Shown: positions 1 through 9,851 of the stretch, one piece after another
How positions within the stretch are numbered: position 1 is the first letter of the stretch
How the letters are laid out: the number at the start of each line of letters is the position of its first letter
NCBI GenBank assembly: GCA_028456385.1
Contig: JALNQF010000250.1
Location: forward strand, 1 to 60,644
Direction of reading: 5' to 3'
Length of the DNA: 60,644 bases
Source: Ophiosphaerella korrae
Lineage: Eukaryota > Ascomycota > Dothideomycetes > Pleosporales > Phaeosphaeriaceae
Position numbers and translations under genes: made by a program
Notes under the pieces: generated by a model
Seen by the model: only the letters and a program-made list of their open reading frames with translations
The model's database searches: none
Told to the model about the DNA's origin: nothing

Positions 1-290
1 CTAATATAAAGATACAAGATACTAAAAAGTATTATTAGTAATAGAGATAAGCTTTTTATATCTAATTACTAGATAACACTACTTATAGTAATAGAGATAA
101 AAAGAAAGCTATTAATAGCCTATTATCTATAAATAGATAGATAGATAGAATAGACTAATAAGATATTAAAAATATACCTAAGGATTTATAGTAATTAGAA
201 GTAGAATAATTAAGTATTACTATTACCTATAGTATAATTAGTATATAATAATAAGTACTTAGAAGTAATAAGTAAAATACTATATTTTAT

Positions 291-514
291 AAACTATAAG
301 ATATACCCTAATTTATTTAAGAGAATACTACTAGAACCTAAGATAGAAGTAGTATTAGTTAGAGTAGAAGATATATAAGAACTCTATAATAAAATAAGAT
401 AAAAACTATAAGATATACCCTAATTTATTTAAGAGAATACTACTAGAACCTAAGATAGAAGTAGTATTAGTTAGAGTAGAAGATATATAAGAACTCTATA
501 ATAAAATAAGATAA
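291..514. repeat. 112-bp tandem duplication, two identical copies
   Basis: Bases 291-402 and 403-514 are identical copies of a 112-bp unit starting AAACTATAAGATATACCC. The unit lies in the remnant of the integrase C-terminal region of the chromovirus. Absence of differences between copies inside a saturated RIP block suggests that the duplication arose after mutation, or is an assembly artefact. Confidence 0.85.
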
Positions 515-1010
515 AAACTAAAAGAAGCTTAGAAATAAAGTATTTTATATATTAATTAAAAATAAAAAATAGTACTTTAACTAAAAGAAAAAGATAAAGT
601 ATATCTTTATATAAAGAATCTATAAATAAAGTAACCTAGTAAAAGACTAGACTATATTAAGGTTAGACTATTTTTAGTTAAAGAAGATAATAGGCTAGTA
701 ATAAAAATACTAGAACTACCTAAAAATACTAAGGTATACTCTAAGTTCTACGTAAGCCTACTAGAACTAGCTAAGCTAAAAATACTAGTATAGTAATAAT
801 TCTAATATTAAAAAGAAGAAGATAATAAGTTTAAAGCTAAAGACCTATAGAAATATTAAGAAATAAGATATAATACCTTCTAAAGTATATAGATTCTTTA
901 AGAGTAGCTAGTAAAATAGAAAGGCTACTTAGTAAGTAAAAATATATAAGAACTTAAAGCTAATCTATAGAATTATTAGTAGATATTTAAGAAAGTAAGA
1001 AGTAAGTATA
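300..1010 (+). mobile_element. Ty3/gypsy chromovirus pol 3' remnant (integrase C-terminus plus chromodomain)
   Basis: Conceptual translation, ignoring stops, gives the recognisable end of a fungal chromovirus polyprotein. In order it shows a helical stretch resembling VEDIQELYNKIR near 367-400, a KDKVYLYIKNL-like strand near 590, a KRLDYIKVRLFLVKED GPY/F-like segment at 641-688, ILELPKNTKVYSKFYVSLLE near 709-768, and a chromodomain-like LVKxKGYLVSKNIxELKANL near 910-970. Tryptophan and glutamine codons are replaced by stops as expected from RIP. The element points rightward, so a 3' LTR is expected downstream, consistent with the mutated LTR at 2222-2513. Family assignment is from remembered domain patterns. 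Confidence 0.75.
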
Positions 1011-1788
1011 ATATAATAGGATATATAAGATATACAAAGCTATAGCTAGAATATAATAGATATATTAGTAGAAAAAAGTTCTATAATAAACTAAACTATA
1101 TAAAGCCTATAAAGTACTTTTAGTTATAATAAACTTATCTAATAAGCTAATAATAGACTAGATAGTAGAAGAAGAGGTAATATTAATAGTAGTAGTAGAA
1201 TAGTTAAGAACTTATACTAAAACCTTATTACCTTTTTACTTTAACTCTAATACTAGGTATAAAGCCTTATAATAAGTATACTCTTTAGTAGATTTTAATA
1301 TTTTCTTATTATATAGTAAATAAGTAATAATAATAGTAAAAAGCTTTTTATTATTATTAACTTTTTTATAAAACTTTTTATAAGTTTAATTAAAAGACTT
1401 CTAAGTTATACTAATATAAAGACGCTTTATATAAGTATACTTAGTATACTTTAAAGTAGAATCTAGTATAATAAAATAAAGAATACCTAAAAGAAAATAA
1501 TATAGATAAAGTATTTCTAAAATATAGTTTATAGTAAAGATTTCTAATAAGAGATAAAGTTTATAAGACTATAAAGAAAGTAATATTATAGTAAGATAGT
1601 TTTTAACTAAAAGGTAGAGTAAACTACTTATAAGCTAGACCTAGCTAATAGAAGCCTAGGCCTAAGAATAGACCTAGTATAAGAAAAGAAGATAGTATTA
1701 TAATACTAAGTAGTAGGTAAGCTATTATATTGTACGTAATTAGGCTAAGTAATATAGCGTAGTAGAATACGTAACTATTTAGTAGTAA

Positions 1789-1858
1789 ACACTCTAGAGT
1801 AAATACTCTAGAGTAAATACTCTAGAATAAGCGCTCTAAAGTAAACACTCTAGAGTAA
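1789..1858. repeat. 14-bp minisatellite, five copies
   Basis: Five consecutive 14-bp units resembling ACACTCTAGAGTAA occur between the pol remnant and the LTR. Each unit centres on the palindrome ACTCTAGAGT; units differ by transitions, again as RIP would produce. No function is evident. Confidence 0.85.
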
Positions 1859-2221
1859 GTACTTAGAAATAAATACTAGATAGTAAGTATATAAGAATAT
1901 TAATAGACCTTTATAGACTATTATATTTAATTTCTTTTTTACTTCTTATCTTAATAGAGTATTATAACTAATACTTTAATTAGATTTTTATCTACTTATT
2001 AATACTTATATACTTTATAATACTCTAATAAGAGCTAACTATTAATTAAGTTAAGTAACTATCTTATTTATTAACTTCGCCTATCTTATAGAAGCCTACT
2101 TACCCTTATTACTCTTACTTAGTTCTAAGGTCTTAATACGTAAATACTTTTTTCTCTATTTTCTTAAAGGTTTAAGGTTTTTATTAAGGTTATACTTTAA
2201 GAAGCTAATAAAAATACTAGT

Positions 2222-2513
2222 TAAAAGAAAAAGTTCTATAATAAGAGTTTATTAAATACTTAAGACTTTTATAAACTCTAGTATAAGTTAAAAGTAAAGC
2301 TAATATACTAAAGATTATAATATTATATAGTTATAATCTAAAGTAAAACTAGTATACTATATAAGTATATAAAAGGCTTAATACTTATAAAGAGAGTAAA
2401 GTAAGTATTATTCTCTCTTAGATACTAGTAGTACTATTAAATACTATCTATTATCTCTTTACTATCTTCTATAGCCTATAGTAAGTACTATTATCTTCTA
2501 GCTACTTCTTAAT
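2222..2513 (+). mobile_element. RIP-mutated LTR (copy A)
   Basis: This segment aligns without gaps to 3139-3430 at a constant offset of 917 bp. In the parts compared, nearly every difference is C in copy B to T in copy A, or G to A. It is placed as the 3' LTR, or a solo LTR, of the chromovirus family represented by the pol remnant upstream; that link is inferred from position and orientation. Similarity fades 5' of about 2219, so copy A is truncated or the LTR boundary lies there. Confidence 0.8.
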
Positions 2514-2919
2514 AAAGATTAAGTTATTTAAATAGTCTTTAATTTACTTCTATATAGTATTATCTAATTTATAACTACTTATAAGTACTTTAGCTACTTA
2601 CTTAGTTAAACTTTCTACTATTATATTAGCTAGACTATACGCTACTTACGCTTTACTTCTTATAATAACTAAATTAGTAAGGTATAATAGACTACCTATT
2701 GTTAACTATAGGCGATCTATCTATAGAGGTATTAGTAGATTAAGAGTTAATAATAAAAGCTTGTGTAAGTAATCTATAATAACTAATAATAGTAGAAGAT
2801 GTTTTGTAACTGTCTTGTACTAGCGTTCTGTAGTTAAAGGATTAAATTGCTAATGCTATCTTAAGGATGCGCATTACTGTTAACTATATACTTGTACTAA
2901 TCTGTTTGTGTAACTGTAT
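2514..2919. other. Transition from RIP-mutated to normal DNA, no gene
   Basis: AT-rich mutated sequence continues to about 2760, then gives way to sequence with ordinary CG, CA and TG content. Nothing coding is visible. Confidence 0.6.
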
Positions 2920-3030
2920 AGATTACCTTGATCTGTTGCACATAATTATAGATTACTCTTGATCTGTTGTACGTTATTACAGATCACTACTGATCTGTCG
3001 CACGTGATTACAGATCACTGCTTACGTGTC
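2920..3030. repeat. About 31-bp tandem repeat, 3.5 copies
   Basis: Units start at 2920, 2950, 2981 and 3012 and follow the pattern AGATYAC, then TGATCTGTYG, then an ACRTRATTAC-like end. Copies diverge by a few substitutions, mostly transitions. The array lies between the two LTR copies. Confidence 0.8.
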
Positions 3031-3119
3031 CCAATTGTGGGTGGTTTCCCAATCGAGGTCGTTACCCCGCTCGCCCCATGCTTCGTCAGCATCCGAGTCG
3101 GGACTAATTGGCTCCATCT

Positions 3120-3431
3120 TGTTACGGCTGTAACAAGGTAGAGGGAGAGGCTCTGTAACGAAGGTTCGTTAAACACTCGAGACTCTTGTAAACTCTAGTA
3201 TAAGTTAGGGGCGGGGCTGATACACTAAAGATTATGACATTGTATAGTTGTAATCTAAAGCAGGGCTAGTGCGCTACATAGGCGCATAAAAGGCTCGATA
3301 CTTGCGAAGAGAGTAAAGCAAGTATTATTCTCCCTTAGATACTAGTAGTACTATCGAATACTATCTGTCATCCCTTCACTATCTCTTGTGGCCTACGGCA
3401 AGTACTATTGTCTTCCAGCTACCTCTTAACA
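3120..3431 (+). mobile_element. LTR copy B, largely unmutated
   Basis: The segment has TGTTAC at its left end and CTTAACA at its right end, so it is bounded by TGTTA...TAACA, the usual TG...CA LTR form. A TATA-like ATAAAAGG lies near 3285, followed by a run matching the R/U5 part of copy A, so it reads rightward. Homology to copy A is clear from about 3136; the first 16 bases do not match copy A. No 5-bp target duplication is seen. It may be a solo LTR escaping RIP because it is only about 300 bp long. Confidence 0.75.
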
Positions 3432-3996
3432 GCTAGTCTCGTGACGCTAGACGAAGCTTAAGCTACATACAGAGGTATTCACGATAGTTATGTCTCTAAT
3501 AGTCTATATAGAGTTCTTTAACTAGCGCGCGATACGTCTTTATCCTAGTCTCGCGCGTAACATAGCGTTGAATCGTTGTTGAGTGAAATTGGTCATTTTC
3601 TTGACATCTAGCGTAATTATATTAACGTACAACTCTAGCTCGTTCAGCTATATCTTGCCATGGATCACTCTTTTTATCGAATGTAGATTGACGTATATAA
3701 GACGCGACGGCGTTGGCATCGCTGGCTGAAAACTGACGTAGACCTGTATGTCTATCTATCTCATCTGAGTTCTGGAGACGTCGGCATCTTCCACTCCTTA
3801 GAACACGACGCTAAGTTGTCGCAGCTATCCTAAATATTTCTTGAATAGTCTCGACACTACAAGGAAGCTTTTGTACTTGACAGAAATACCACACAGCAAG
3901 AACTGCGCTGCGTTGTGGCGTCTCAAGCTGTGAAGGCTGGTCATCTGGGACAAGCTCGGGCGGCGGCGTAGTAAGCTGAAATCTTGGTCTTGGCAT
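3432..3996 (-). pseudogene. Decayed DDE (Tc1/mariner-like) transposase, N-terminal half
   Basis: Read on the minus strand from ATG at 3996, the frame gives an N-terminal helix-turn-helix-like region (about 61 residues to TAG at 3811), then continues in frame past the stop with RRVLRSGRCRRLQNSDE, ASDANAVASYIRQSTFDKK and SDPWQDIAERA. This resembles the DNA-binding half of fungal Tc1/mariner-type transposases. After a further stop near 3630 the frame gives TTIQRYVTRETRIKTYRALV and more stops. Homology ends at the LTR copy B boundary, so the catalytic DDE half is missing. No terminal inverted repeats were identified. Confidence 0.7.
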
Positions 3997-4266
3997 TTTT
4001 TGGTCAGCCAGTATTGATCAGAAGACTCAGGAGCATCAGTTATCAAGTTTTACTATAGGAAAAGAGCTGAGTTGAGTGCACAGGAGTCAAAGGTAGGAGA
4101 CTGCGCGACGCGTTGTTTTGCGTCCGTGCTGAAAAAGCCACTTTCGCAGTTAACCGAGAGCTTCCCCTCCTTTATCTCCCAACATCCAAGTGTTGCTCTC
4201 CACGTTGAGCTTCTAATTGAACAAGAATTAGCATTCCTAGACAACTATCGACATTTTGATTCAACA

Positions 4267-5568
4267 ATGCCACTATCTTCTCTTCCTACCGAACTCCTCG
4301 AAATTATCGCCATACACCTTGATCTTGCCACATTTCGATCTGCCCGTTTAGTATCCGCATCCATAAAACATCAGACACTACGTGTATTCCGAGATCAGTT
4401 CTTTCGCAAACGATATATTGCCTGGACGAAACATGATCTAGACCAAATCCTCGAAATCTCAGCACATGCTTACTTTGGCAGTGCTCTGTATCATCTCATC
4501 ATCGATGCCACACCCAAACAGTCTATCACATTGTGGCAACTGCGCAAACGCATATCTGAAGCCTCGATCATCTCCAGTGAACTAGATGGCGTGGCCTTTA
4601 AGAGTGACCTCCAAGAACAGTATATTGCAGAGGAAAAGGAAGCACAAGACCTCACCACCTTCTTCACGGAGACACGTCATGACCAGAAATGTCTATGTAA
4701 GGTTTTCGAACGCCTTCGGCAACTTGAAAGCGTCGTCTTCGCATATCAAGGCATGGACAAGAAGTACGGAAAATTTGGAAGGCAATACTGCCAATTCAGC
4801 CAACATGAGATGAGCCGACCATTCCTAAGCACCATGTCAGCAGTAGCCGCATCAGGCATCCTCATCAAAGAAATATCTATCCATCACTCCCTAAACCACG
4901 GAGCGGTTAGTATTGGCCGCCTTGAAAGTCTCGCACCATCCCTTACCAGCTTTGATACCGCGTTCGCAAAGCTCGAAAAGCTCTCGCTCAACTTGCGAGA
5001 CTGGCGCTACCCCGAAAGTGGTTTTGAACTCGAAAACACCCGAGCCCCATTCGCCGTGCGCTTTCTAGCCAAAGCGCACAATGTTAGATATTTAACTCTG
5101 AGTTGCCATAGTAGTCTCGACGTCGATCTCATGGGCGACATAGCGCGAACATGTACATTCCCCCACCTTGTCGAATGCTCGCTATCACACCTGCGTTTTC
5201 ACGATGCCACGGATCTATACCGCTTCCTCACCCCGAGCATTCCCTCGCTCAAAGTGCTCAAATTGAGTCACATCGTGCTGCGCGACCCGGTGTCCACATG
5301 GGTAGATTTACTGCGCCATCTTGCGTTTTCCGAGGACGCAATGCCGGGATTGGAATCTCTGGTCCTATCGAAGCTTTTTGTGAGGTCAGGCGCGAGGCTG
5401 GATTTTGGGGCGCTGGGGACGGAGAGTTTGGCGCTAGGGTCGAGGATTGTGGCCGGGGATTGGAGGAATGGGTTGGGGGCGTATCTGGATACGTTAAGAG
5501 AGGGGACTTCTGGACCGGGGTGGCATTTATCGGTCGTGGCGTATCCGTTTGTTGGGATGAGGACTTGA
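4267..5568 (+). CDS. F-box domain protein
   Basis: Single-exon protein of 433 aa. The open frame begins earlier, but the first in-frame ATG is at 4267 in a good fungal context (CAACAATGCC). Residues 1-35 form an F-box: MPLSSLPTELLEIIAIHLDL followed by an ARLVSASI-like helix. F-box proteins bind SKP1 and present substrates to the SCF ubiquitin ligase (family knowledge). The C-terminal 300 residues contain irregular leucine-rich stretches (for example ESLAPSLTSFDTAFAKLEKL and PSLKVLKLSHI) that look like degenerate LRRs, the usual substrate-binding part. The target cannot be read from the sequence. Codon 3' part is unusually G-rich. It is the first intact gene after the transposon block. Confidence 0.8.
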   Translation: MPLSSLPTELLEIIAIHLDLATFRSARLVSASIKHQTLRVFRDQFFRKRYIAWTKHDLDQILEISAHAYFGSALYHLIIDATPKQSITLWQLRKRISEASIISSELDGVAFKSDLQEQYIAEEKEAQDLTTFFTETRHDQKCLCKVFERLRQLESVVFAYQGMDKKYGKFGRQYCQFSQHEMSRPFLSTMSAVAASGILIKEISIHHSLNHGAVSIGRLESLAPSLTSFDTAFAKLEKLSLNLRDWRYPESGFELENTRAPFAVRFLAKAHNVRYLTLSCHSSLDVDLMGDIARTCTFPHLVECSLSHLRFHDATDLYRFLTPSIPSLKVLKLSHIVLRDPVSTWVDLLRHLAFSEDAMPGLESLVLSKLFVRSGARLDFGALGTESLALGSRIVAGDWRNGLGAYLDTLREGTSGPGWHLSVVAYPFVGMRT

Positions 5569-5955
5569 GACTTGAGGCTCTGATTTTGCTAAGAGAGGCT
5601 GGATTAAGTGGAGAGAGTTTAGCCTGGCGTTTCACTTCATATGATAGCTGGAGAGTTCGGGTACATATGGAACCTACCCATGAGAACGATCAGGTGCTGT
5701 ATCCTCCTGGTTTTTCCAAAAAAAAAAATTATAATGTTTCGTAGCTTGCAGCTTTGCTCAGACAGGAAACGCATGAGTAAGTGACAGAGTAACATACCAT
5801 TCACGCCGTAATAAGATAATCCAACTAACTTTTCTATAGCCTTTTTCGTATATAAATACGTGTTCACTTACTAATAGGAAACTTTTTAAATACCATTTCT
5901 CCCTCCACCTCAAAATTGTAGATAACAACGCCACGCGTTGCCAACTAAGACTACC

Positions 5956-6660
5956 TCAGTTCTTGCAGTTGTCGCGACACAATAATGAAAACACTCGTAA
6001 CCTCCTCAACAATCTGATCATGCAATTACAGGAGGATCTGTGCTCGGACGGAGGCGGAGGCGTTCTATCACGGCCGTGATTTAGCTGTGATGTTGCACAG
6101 AAATCACAATGACGATGAACGACTTCTTCGCTTCTTCTATCTGTAACAGCAAACTTCGCAATCCTCCTATTCTCAAGGGGTTCTCTTCTGCTCTGGTATG
6201 CTTGACGACTGTGGACTGCTTCACTGTTGGGACGCTGAATATGCCTGCGTGGGGTGCGCTGGAAGGGTTGAGTAGCCGGGAAAACCCGATCAAGAGATGC
6301 CACGGAATACCGGAATCCAAGTTCTGGCCTGGGGCGTAATTCGTTCCGCAGCAGATCAATGATTCTCAAGGAACGGGGAGCGTCTCCAAGGCCCACATTG
6401 TAATTGTAGCCAGTATCGTGATCGAACCATGTAGTCAGATAGAGTGGGCATACGTTACAGTAGGGTAGGTCGCTGGCCAGCCATCTATCGATGCAAGTCC
6501 GTCCGAATGCATGGTTACATCCTCCGACGTGCGCGCGAACTGCCTCGTGGCCGTGACCATAGGATTCTAGGCAGATGCTACACGTCTCGTTTGCCGAGAC
6601 ATGTCGGTCAGGAAGAAGACAGCTTATTCGAAAGTTATGCATCTCAGTTGCTGGATACAT
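5956..6660 (-). CDS. RING-finger protein
   Basis: Intronless frame of 234 aa starting at ATG 6660. A RING domain lies near residues 27-75: CSIC, then CNHAFGRTCIDRWL and CNVC. Spacing fits C3HC4/RING-H2 E3 ubiquitin ligases, which bind an E2 enzyme through this fold. The position usually filled by a second His or Cys after CNHAF is glycine, so one zinc ligand is non-standard; fungal RING proteins with this variant are familiar, but activity is uncertain. The remainder is basic, Arg-rich and low complexity, with a cysteine-bearing C-terminus (SCNCMIRLLRRLR). Partners cannot be inferred. It is convergent with the F-box gene on its left. Confidence 0.7.
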   Translation of the reverse strand: MYPATEMHNFRISCLLPDRHVSANETCSICLESYGHGHEAVRAHVGGCNHAFGRTCIDRWLASDLPYCNVCPLYLTTWFDHDTGYNYNVGLGDAPRSLRIIDLLRNELRPRPELGFRYSVASLDRVFPATQPFQRTPRRHIQRPNSEAVHSRQAYQSRREPLENRRIAKFAVTDRRSEEVVHRHCDFCATSQLNHGRDRTPPPPSEHRSSCNCMIRLLRRLRVFSLLCRDNCKN

Positions 6661-7728
6661 GATGATTTGTGTAGTTCACTTTTTCCGTTGGTATGTTTAT
6701 TGACCTTGCGCTTTAAAACATGTATGTTATACCACGTAATTGGAACAGACGTCGGGCGAGGCGAACAAAGTGAGTCGAAGGTTATCACTGTGTTCGAGGT
6801 CTGAAGGTAGGGGTGCTAAGTTGCAGCTGTTGATTGTGATGCTGTAGGAAAGAAGATATCGAAGGCAGTCCACCTATAATTGTAGCTTCATAGCTATAAT
6901 TCGGAAAAAAAAGGTTATTATCGGACCAAAAAAGTATTCCATCATTTTAGTATTTCCTTGTCTTGCACTCTGATCCTCTGGCATATTTGTGTTAAATTGG
7001 GATCAGTACCATACCAGGGGACGTATGAGGGGAAGTAACGACATCCAATAGATGCTAGTAGGTGCGGGTTATGATGAATACCATGGTTCAAGAGCTCAAC
7101 GACCTAGATTTTTTGCTTTCAGCACTAGTATACCTCGGTGCGGCGCTTGACAAACCCGAATACCAACAGTTACGCGCCAAGTATCTTGAATCTCACAAAC
7201 CGGAAAGCGCCCCAAAACATGGTTAGACGTTAAAGTCAGGTTAGATTTATCTCACCTGTTATTCTTTGCTTACTTCCGAGGTACATGCTACGACTTTAGG
7301 TGGTCCTGCCATTTTTTCGCATTATCATTGCCAAAAATCTGAGGTGAAGCGCGGCTGACAGCCATGTCCTGCCCCAAACTGCAAATGGGAGGTGCCAAGT
7401 GGCAATTAGATGGGGCCGCTAGTTACGCTAAAGGGATGCACTAGACTGAGCCGGGCCGCCTGCAGCTCCCTTCAGCAAACGCGATATTCTCTTACCCTCT
7501 GAATCTCTTACCTTGATCACTAAATGTGGGCGAGCCATCCGTAAAGCCTCAACAGCTCATCAAAAGCGCCTGAGTGTCGTTTTAGGGCAGACCCATCAGA
7601 CGCAACGACCACCCCGTGCGCGTCTCTCACCCCACCCACGCATCACACCTTTCGTGCCTCTCTTGTACCGAGCCAGCATGGTATGAAAAGTGGAGCAAAA
7701 CAGCTTCAGCCTTTAGCCACAATTTCAG
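6661..7728. other. Intergenic region
   Basis: Apart from a 51-codon open frame at 7071-7226 (separate entry) nothing coding is recognised. A run of A at 6905-6912 and CT-rich segments around 7490-7650 are compatible with a fungal promoter for the rightward gene at 7729. Confidence 0.5.
7071..7226 (+). CDS. Possible small ORF, 51 aa
   Basis: ATGATGAATACCATGG opens a frame with three candidate starts and ends at TAG 7224-7226. The product is acidic and helical in character (VQELNDLDFLLSALVYLGAA then KPEYQQLRAKYLES). It could be a short gene, a first exon (GTTAGA follows at 7222) or chance. No family recognised. Confidence 0.2.
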   Translation: MMNTMVQELNDLDFLLSALVYLGAALDKPEYQQLRAKYLESHKPESAPKHG

Positions 7729-9252
7729 ATGTCAACTGAGCTCACGGCAAATCGCATTGCAAACATGACAGCTTCAAAGAAGAAAGTCTATCAATATGTC
7801 ATGACCGAGGACGAATGCCAATTGATGAACTTGCTCCGAAAGACTGAAAAACGGTGCCTGGACCTGCTTTCCAGGGACGATGGTCCCAAACGGTATGATA
7901 TAAATCCATTGCATAGGATCCACACGTACTGACAGAATTCGAGCAATCAAACATTCAAACTTACTCTGACTGCTGAAGGGAAAAACACGCACCATTTCGA
8001 TTTCGCCTTAGCGCAGATGATTCATCATCCTGTACGTCATGTGGCTGAATATCTTCTAGACTTCCTAGATAAAGTCGAGTCAGCAGACGAGCCAGCACAT
8101 GGCCACATACCCGCCACGGTCGAGGATATCGCCGCTGCAGATGATTCTGCAGAAAGTAGCCATACATATGACTCTTCTGTTGCGGTACAGAGCATCCCTG
8201 ATGAGCCTACTCAACAAAACGGGCCGGATTGTGCAACGCCAGAAGCAAACGTACGGGATAGCACAACGATGAAGCATTTGGAAGCACCAACCGTACCCTC
8301 TAACGGCACCATAAACACATCGATTTCGATCTTGAAATCGACACCATCTGAACCTGACGTTCATAACACGAATGTGTCGGCCGTCCACCTCAACGATGAA
8401 GACAATTCCCTATCAGCCCCAGTCAACGAGCAAATGACTATGGATGCTGTTAACTTGGGATTTTTGCCTACTGAGTCACAAATATTAGGATATGTAAATT
8501 CCATCGGCCTCCGAATTTCTTCCGATACTTGCAAAGAGGTCCGAAAGTTATACATTACCTTGTATAAAACCAACAACGTCGGTAGCTTTGCTCCGAGGCT
8601 AGCAACACTAGCCGTCTACTATACTAACCTAGTAACACTCTATATAATCCTGTATAAACAGGGTTTACACGACCTCGCTTACATTGTTTTGCTTCGTTTC
8701 CAGAATACGAATCAGAACAGGATTCATGCGCTGCCCGAGATAGATCTAGCTGTCAAGGCCTTTGAACATTTGCCACCAGAATCAGGCCTTTGCCGTTGGT
8801 TTGCGATTCTGTACTCATTTCTGTGGGGAACTCAGGATAACGGCGAGTACAATGAATTCATGGCAGATCATCCTGGCCTAGAGGTACTAGCTCTTTCTAA
8901 GCTTCTTCACGCCGTGGCATGGTTCCGAGATCCCTTCACTAAAGGTCACGATGCTGCTGTGCTCAGCCGTTGGTGTGATGTTCACGACCATGTAAAAGGG
9001 AGTCCGGAACAGCAACGTTGCACACAGATGCGAACAGGACTTAAGATGGACGAAAAACGAGCGGCAAGTATCGAAGAGGCTCGCATGCTAAATGAGGAAC
9101 AAACTTCTGGCAAATCACAGGGCGGAAACGCTCATAAAGGTGCGAAAAAGAAGAAAAGAAAAGCAGAAAGCTCGTCGGTCAACCATGGAAGTTTGAAGAC
9201 AGGGAGTTCGCCGGCACGTCTACACAAGAACCAGAGGAGGGAAAGTGATTAA
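7729..9252 (+). CDS. Hypothetical protein with C-terminal basic tail
   Basis: Proposed exons 7729-7892 and 7944-9252 give 490 aa in one frame. The donor is GTATGA with a TACTGAC branch point, but the in-frame acceptor ends in GAG, which is rare; the nearer CAG at 7935 breaks the frame. A later ATG at 8017 would give 411 aa without the intron. The N-terminus is helical and charged; residues about 80-180 are low complexity (Ser/Thr/Asp rich); a helical core around FAPRLATLAVYYTNLVTLYI follows; the tail contains KKKKRKAES, a probable nuclear localisation signal. I do not recognise the family. The start at 7729 follows a TTTCAG leader. Confidence 0.55.
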
Positions 9253-9677
9253 TCGAGGCAACAAGACTATACTTACTCAGATGTTTTATATGCTTACCTT
9301 TTGCTACAATAAAGGTCCCTAGTTTTTGTTCTTAGCCGAAGCAAGCTCGTTGTGCATGTCACTAGGAAGGAAACGAGCTGGTAGTAGGTCGTTACGAGTA
9401 GAGGAACGACACATGAGCCCGCAGGCAACGAGCCTAGACTACTGTAGATAATTCAATTAGCTCTGCTATTTTGTCTCAGTCGGTTATTTTATGGTGATCC
9501 CTTTTCTCAGAACATTACAAGTAATTCTTAAAACGCTTAGTATTGTATATTAATATATTATGTACAGAAAAATGCACGAAGGCGCCGAGAAAACTCTTAT
9601 ATATATATATATATATATATATATTAAGTTGTGAGTAGATACATGTTTAGTCACTTTAACTATTAAAATATTTCACA
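9253..9677. other. Intergenic region with an (AT)n run
   Basis: Nothing coding is seen. An uninterrupted AT dinucleotide run occupies about 9597-9624 and AT-rich sequence flanks it. Confidence 0.6.
9597..9624. repeat. (AT)n microsatellite
   Basis: About 14 uninterrupted AT units, in the spacer before the SRR1-like pseudogene. Confidence 0.9.
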
Positions 9678-9851
9678 ATGCATCTGCTCCGACCTCTACA
9701 AGAACACTCTGGACTATCTGATGAAGTGGCTACAAACCTACCTATCTCAGAGCAGTTTTCATGCGAGACTGTCTATAACGATCATCTTCTTGAATCTAGG
9801 TAACGAGTAGATTGAATCAGTTTAGAACTTATCTCCTCACATCCATCAACA

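Larger units (their letters stand above)
1..2760. repeat. AT-rich, RIP-saturated transposon block
   Basis: The stretch is almost only A and T. Remaining C is nearly always followed by T and remaining G nearly always preceded by A; CA, TG and CG dinucleotides are nearly absent until about 2760, where normal composition returns. This is the signature of repeat-induced point mutation in ascomycetes. No intact gene is visible. It contains a chromovirus pol remnant, a 112-bp tandem duplication, a 14-bp minisatellite and a mutated LTR, listed separately. Stops occur in every frame. Confidence 0.9.

Noticed and set aside
2959..3141. Short frame across the 31-bp repeats and LTR edge
   Set aside because: It overlaps tandem repeats and the LTR and has no coding character.
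4072..4266. N-terminal extension of the F-box frame
   Set aside because: There is no in-frame ATG before 4267; the upstream start would be TTG.
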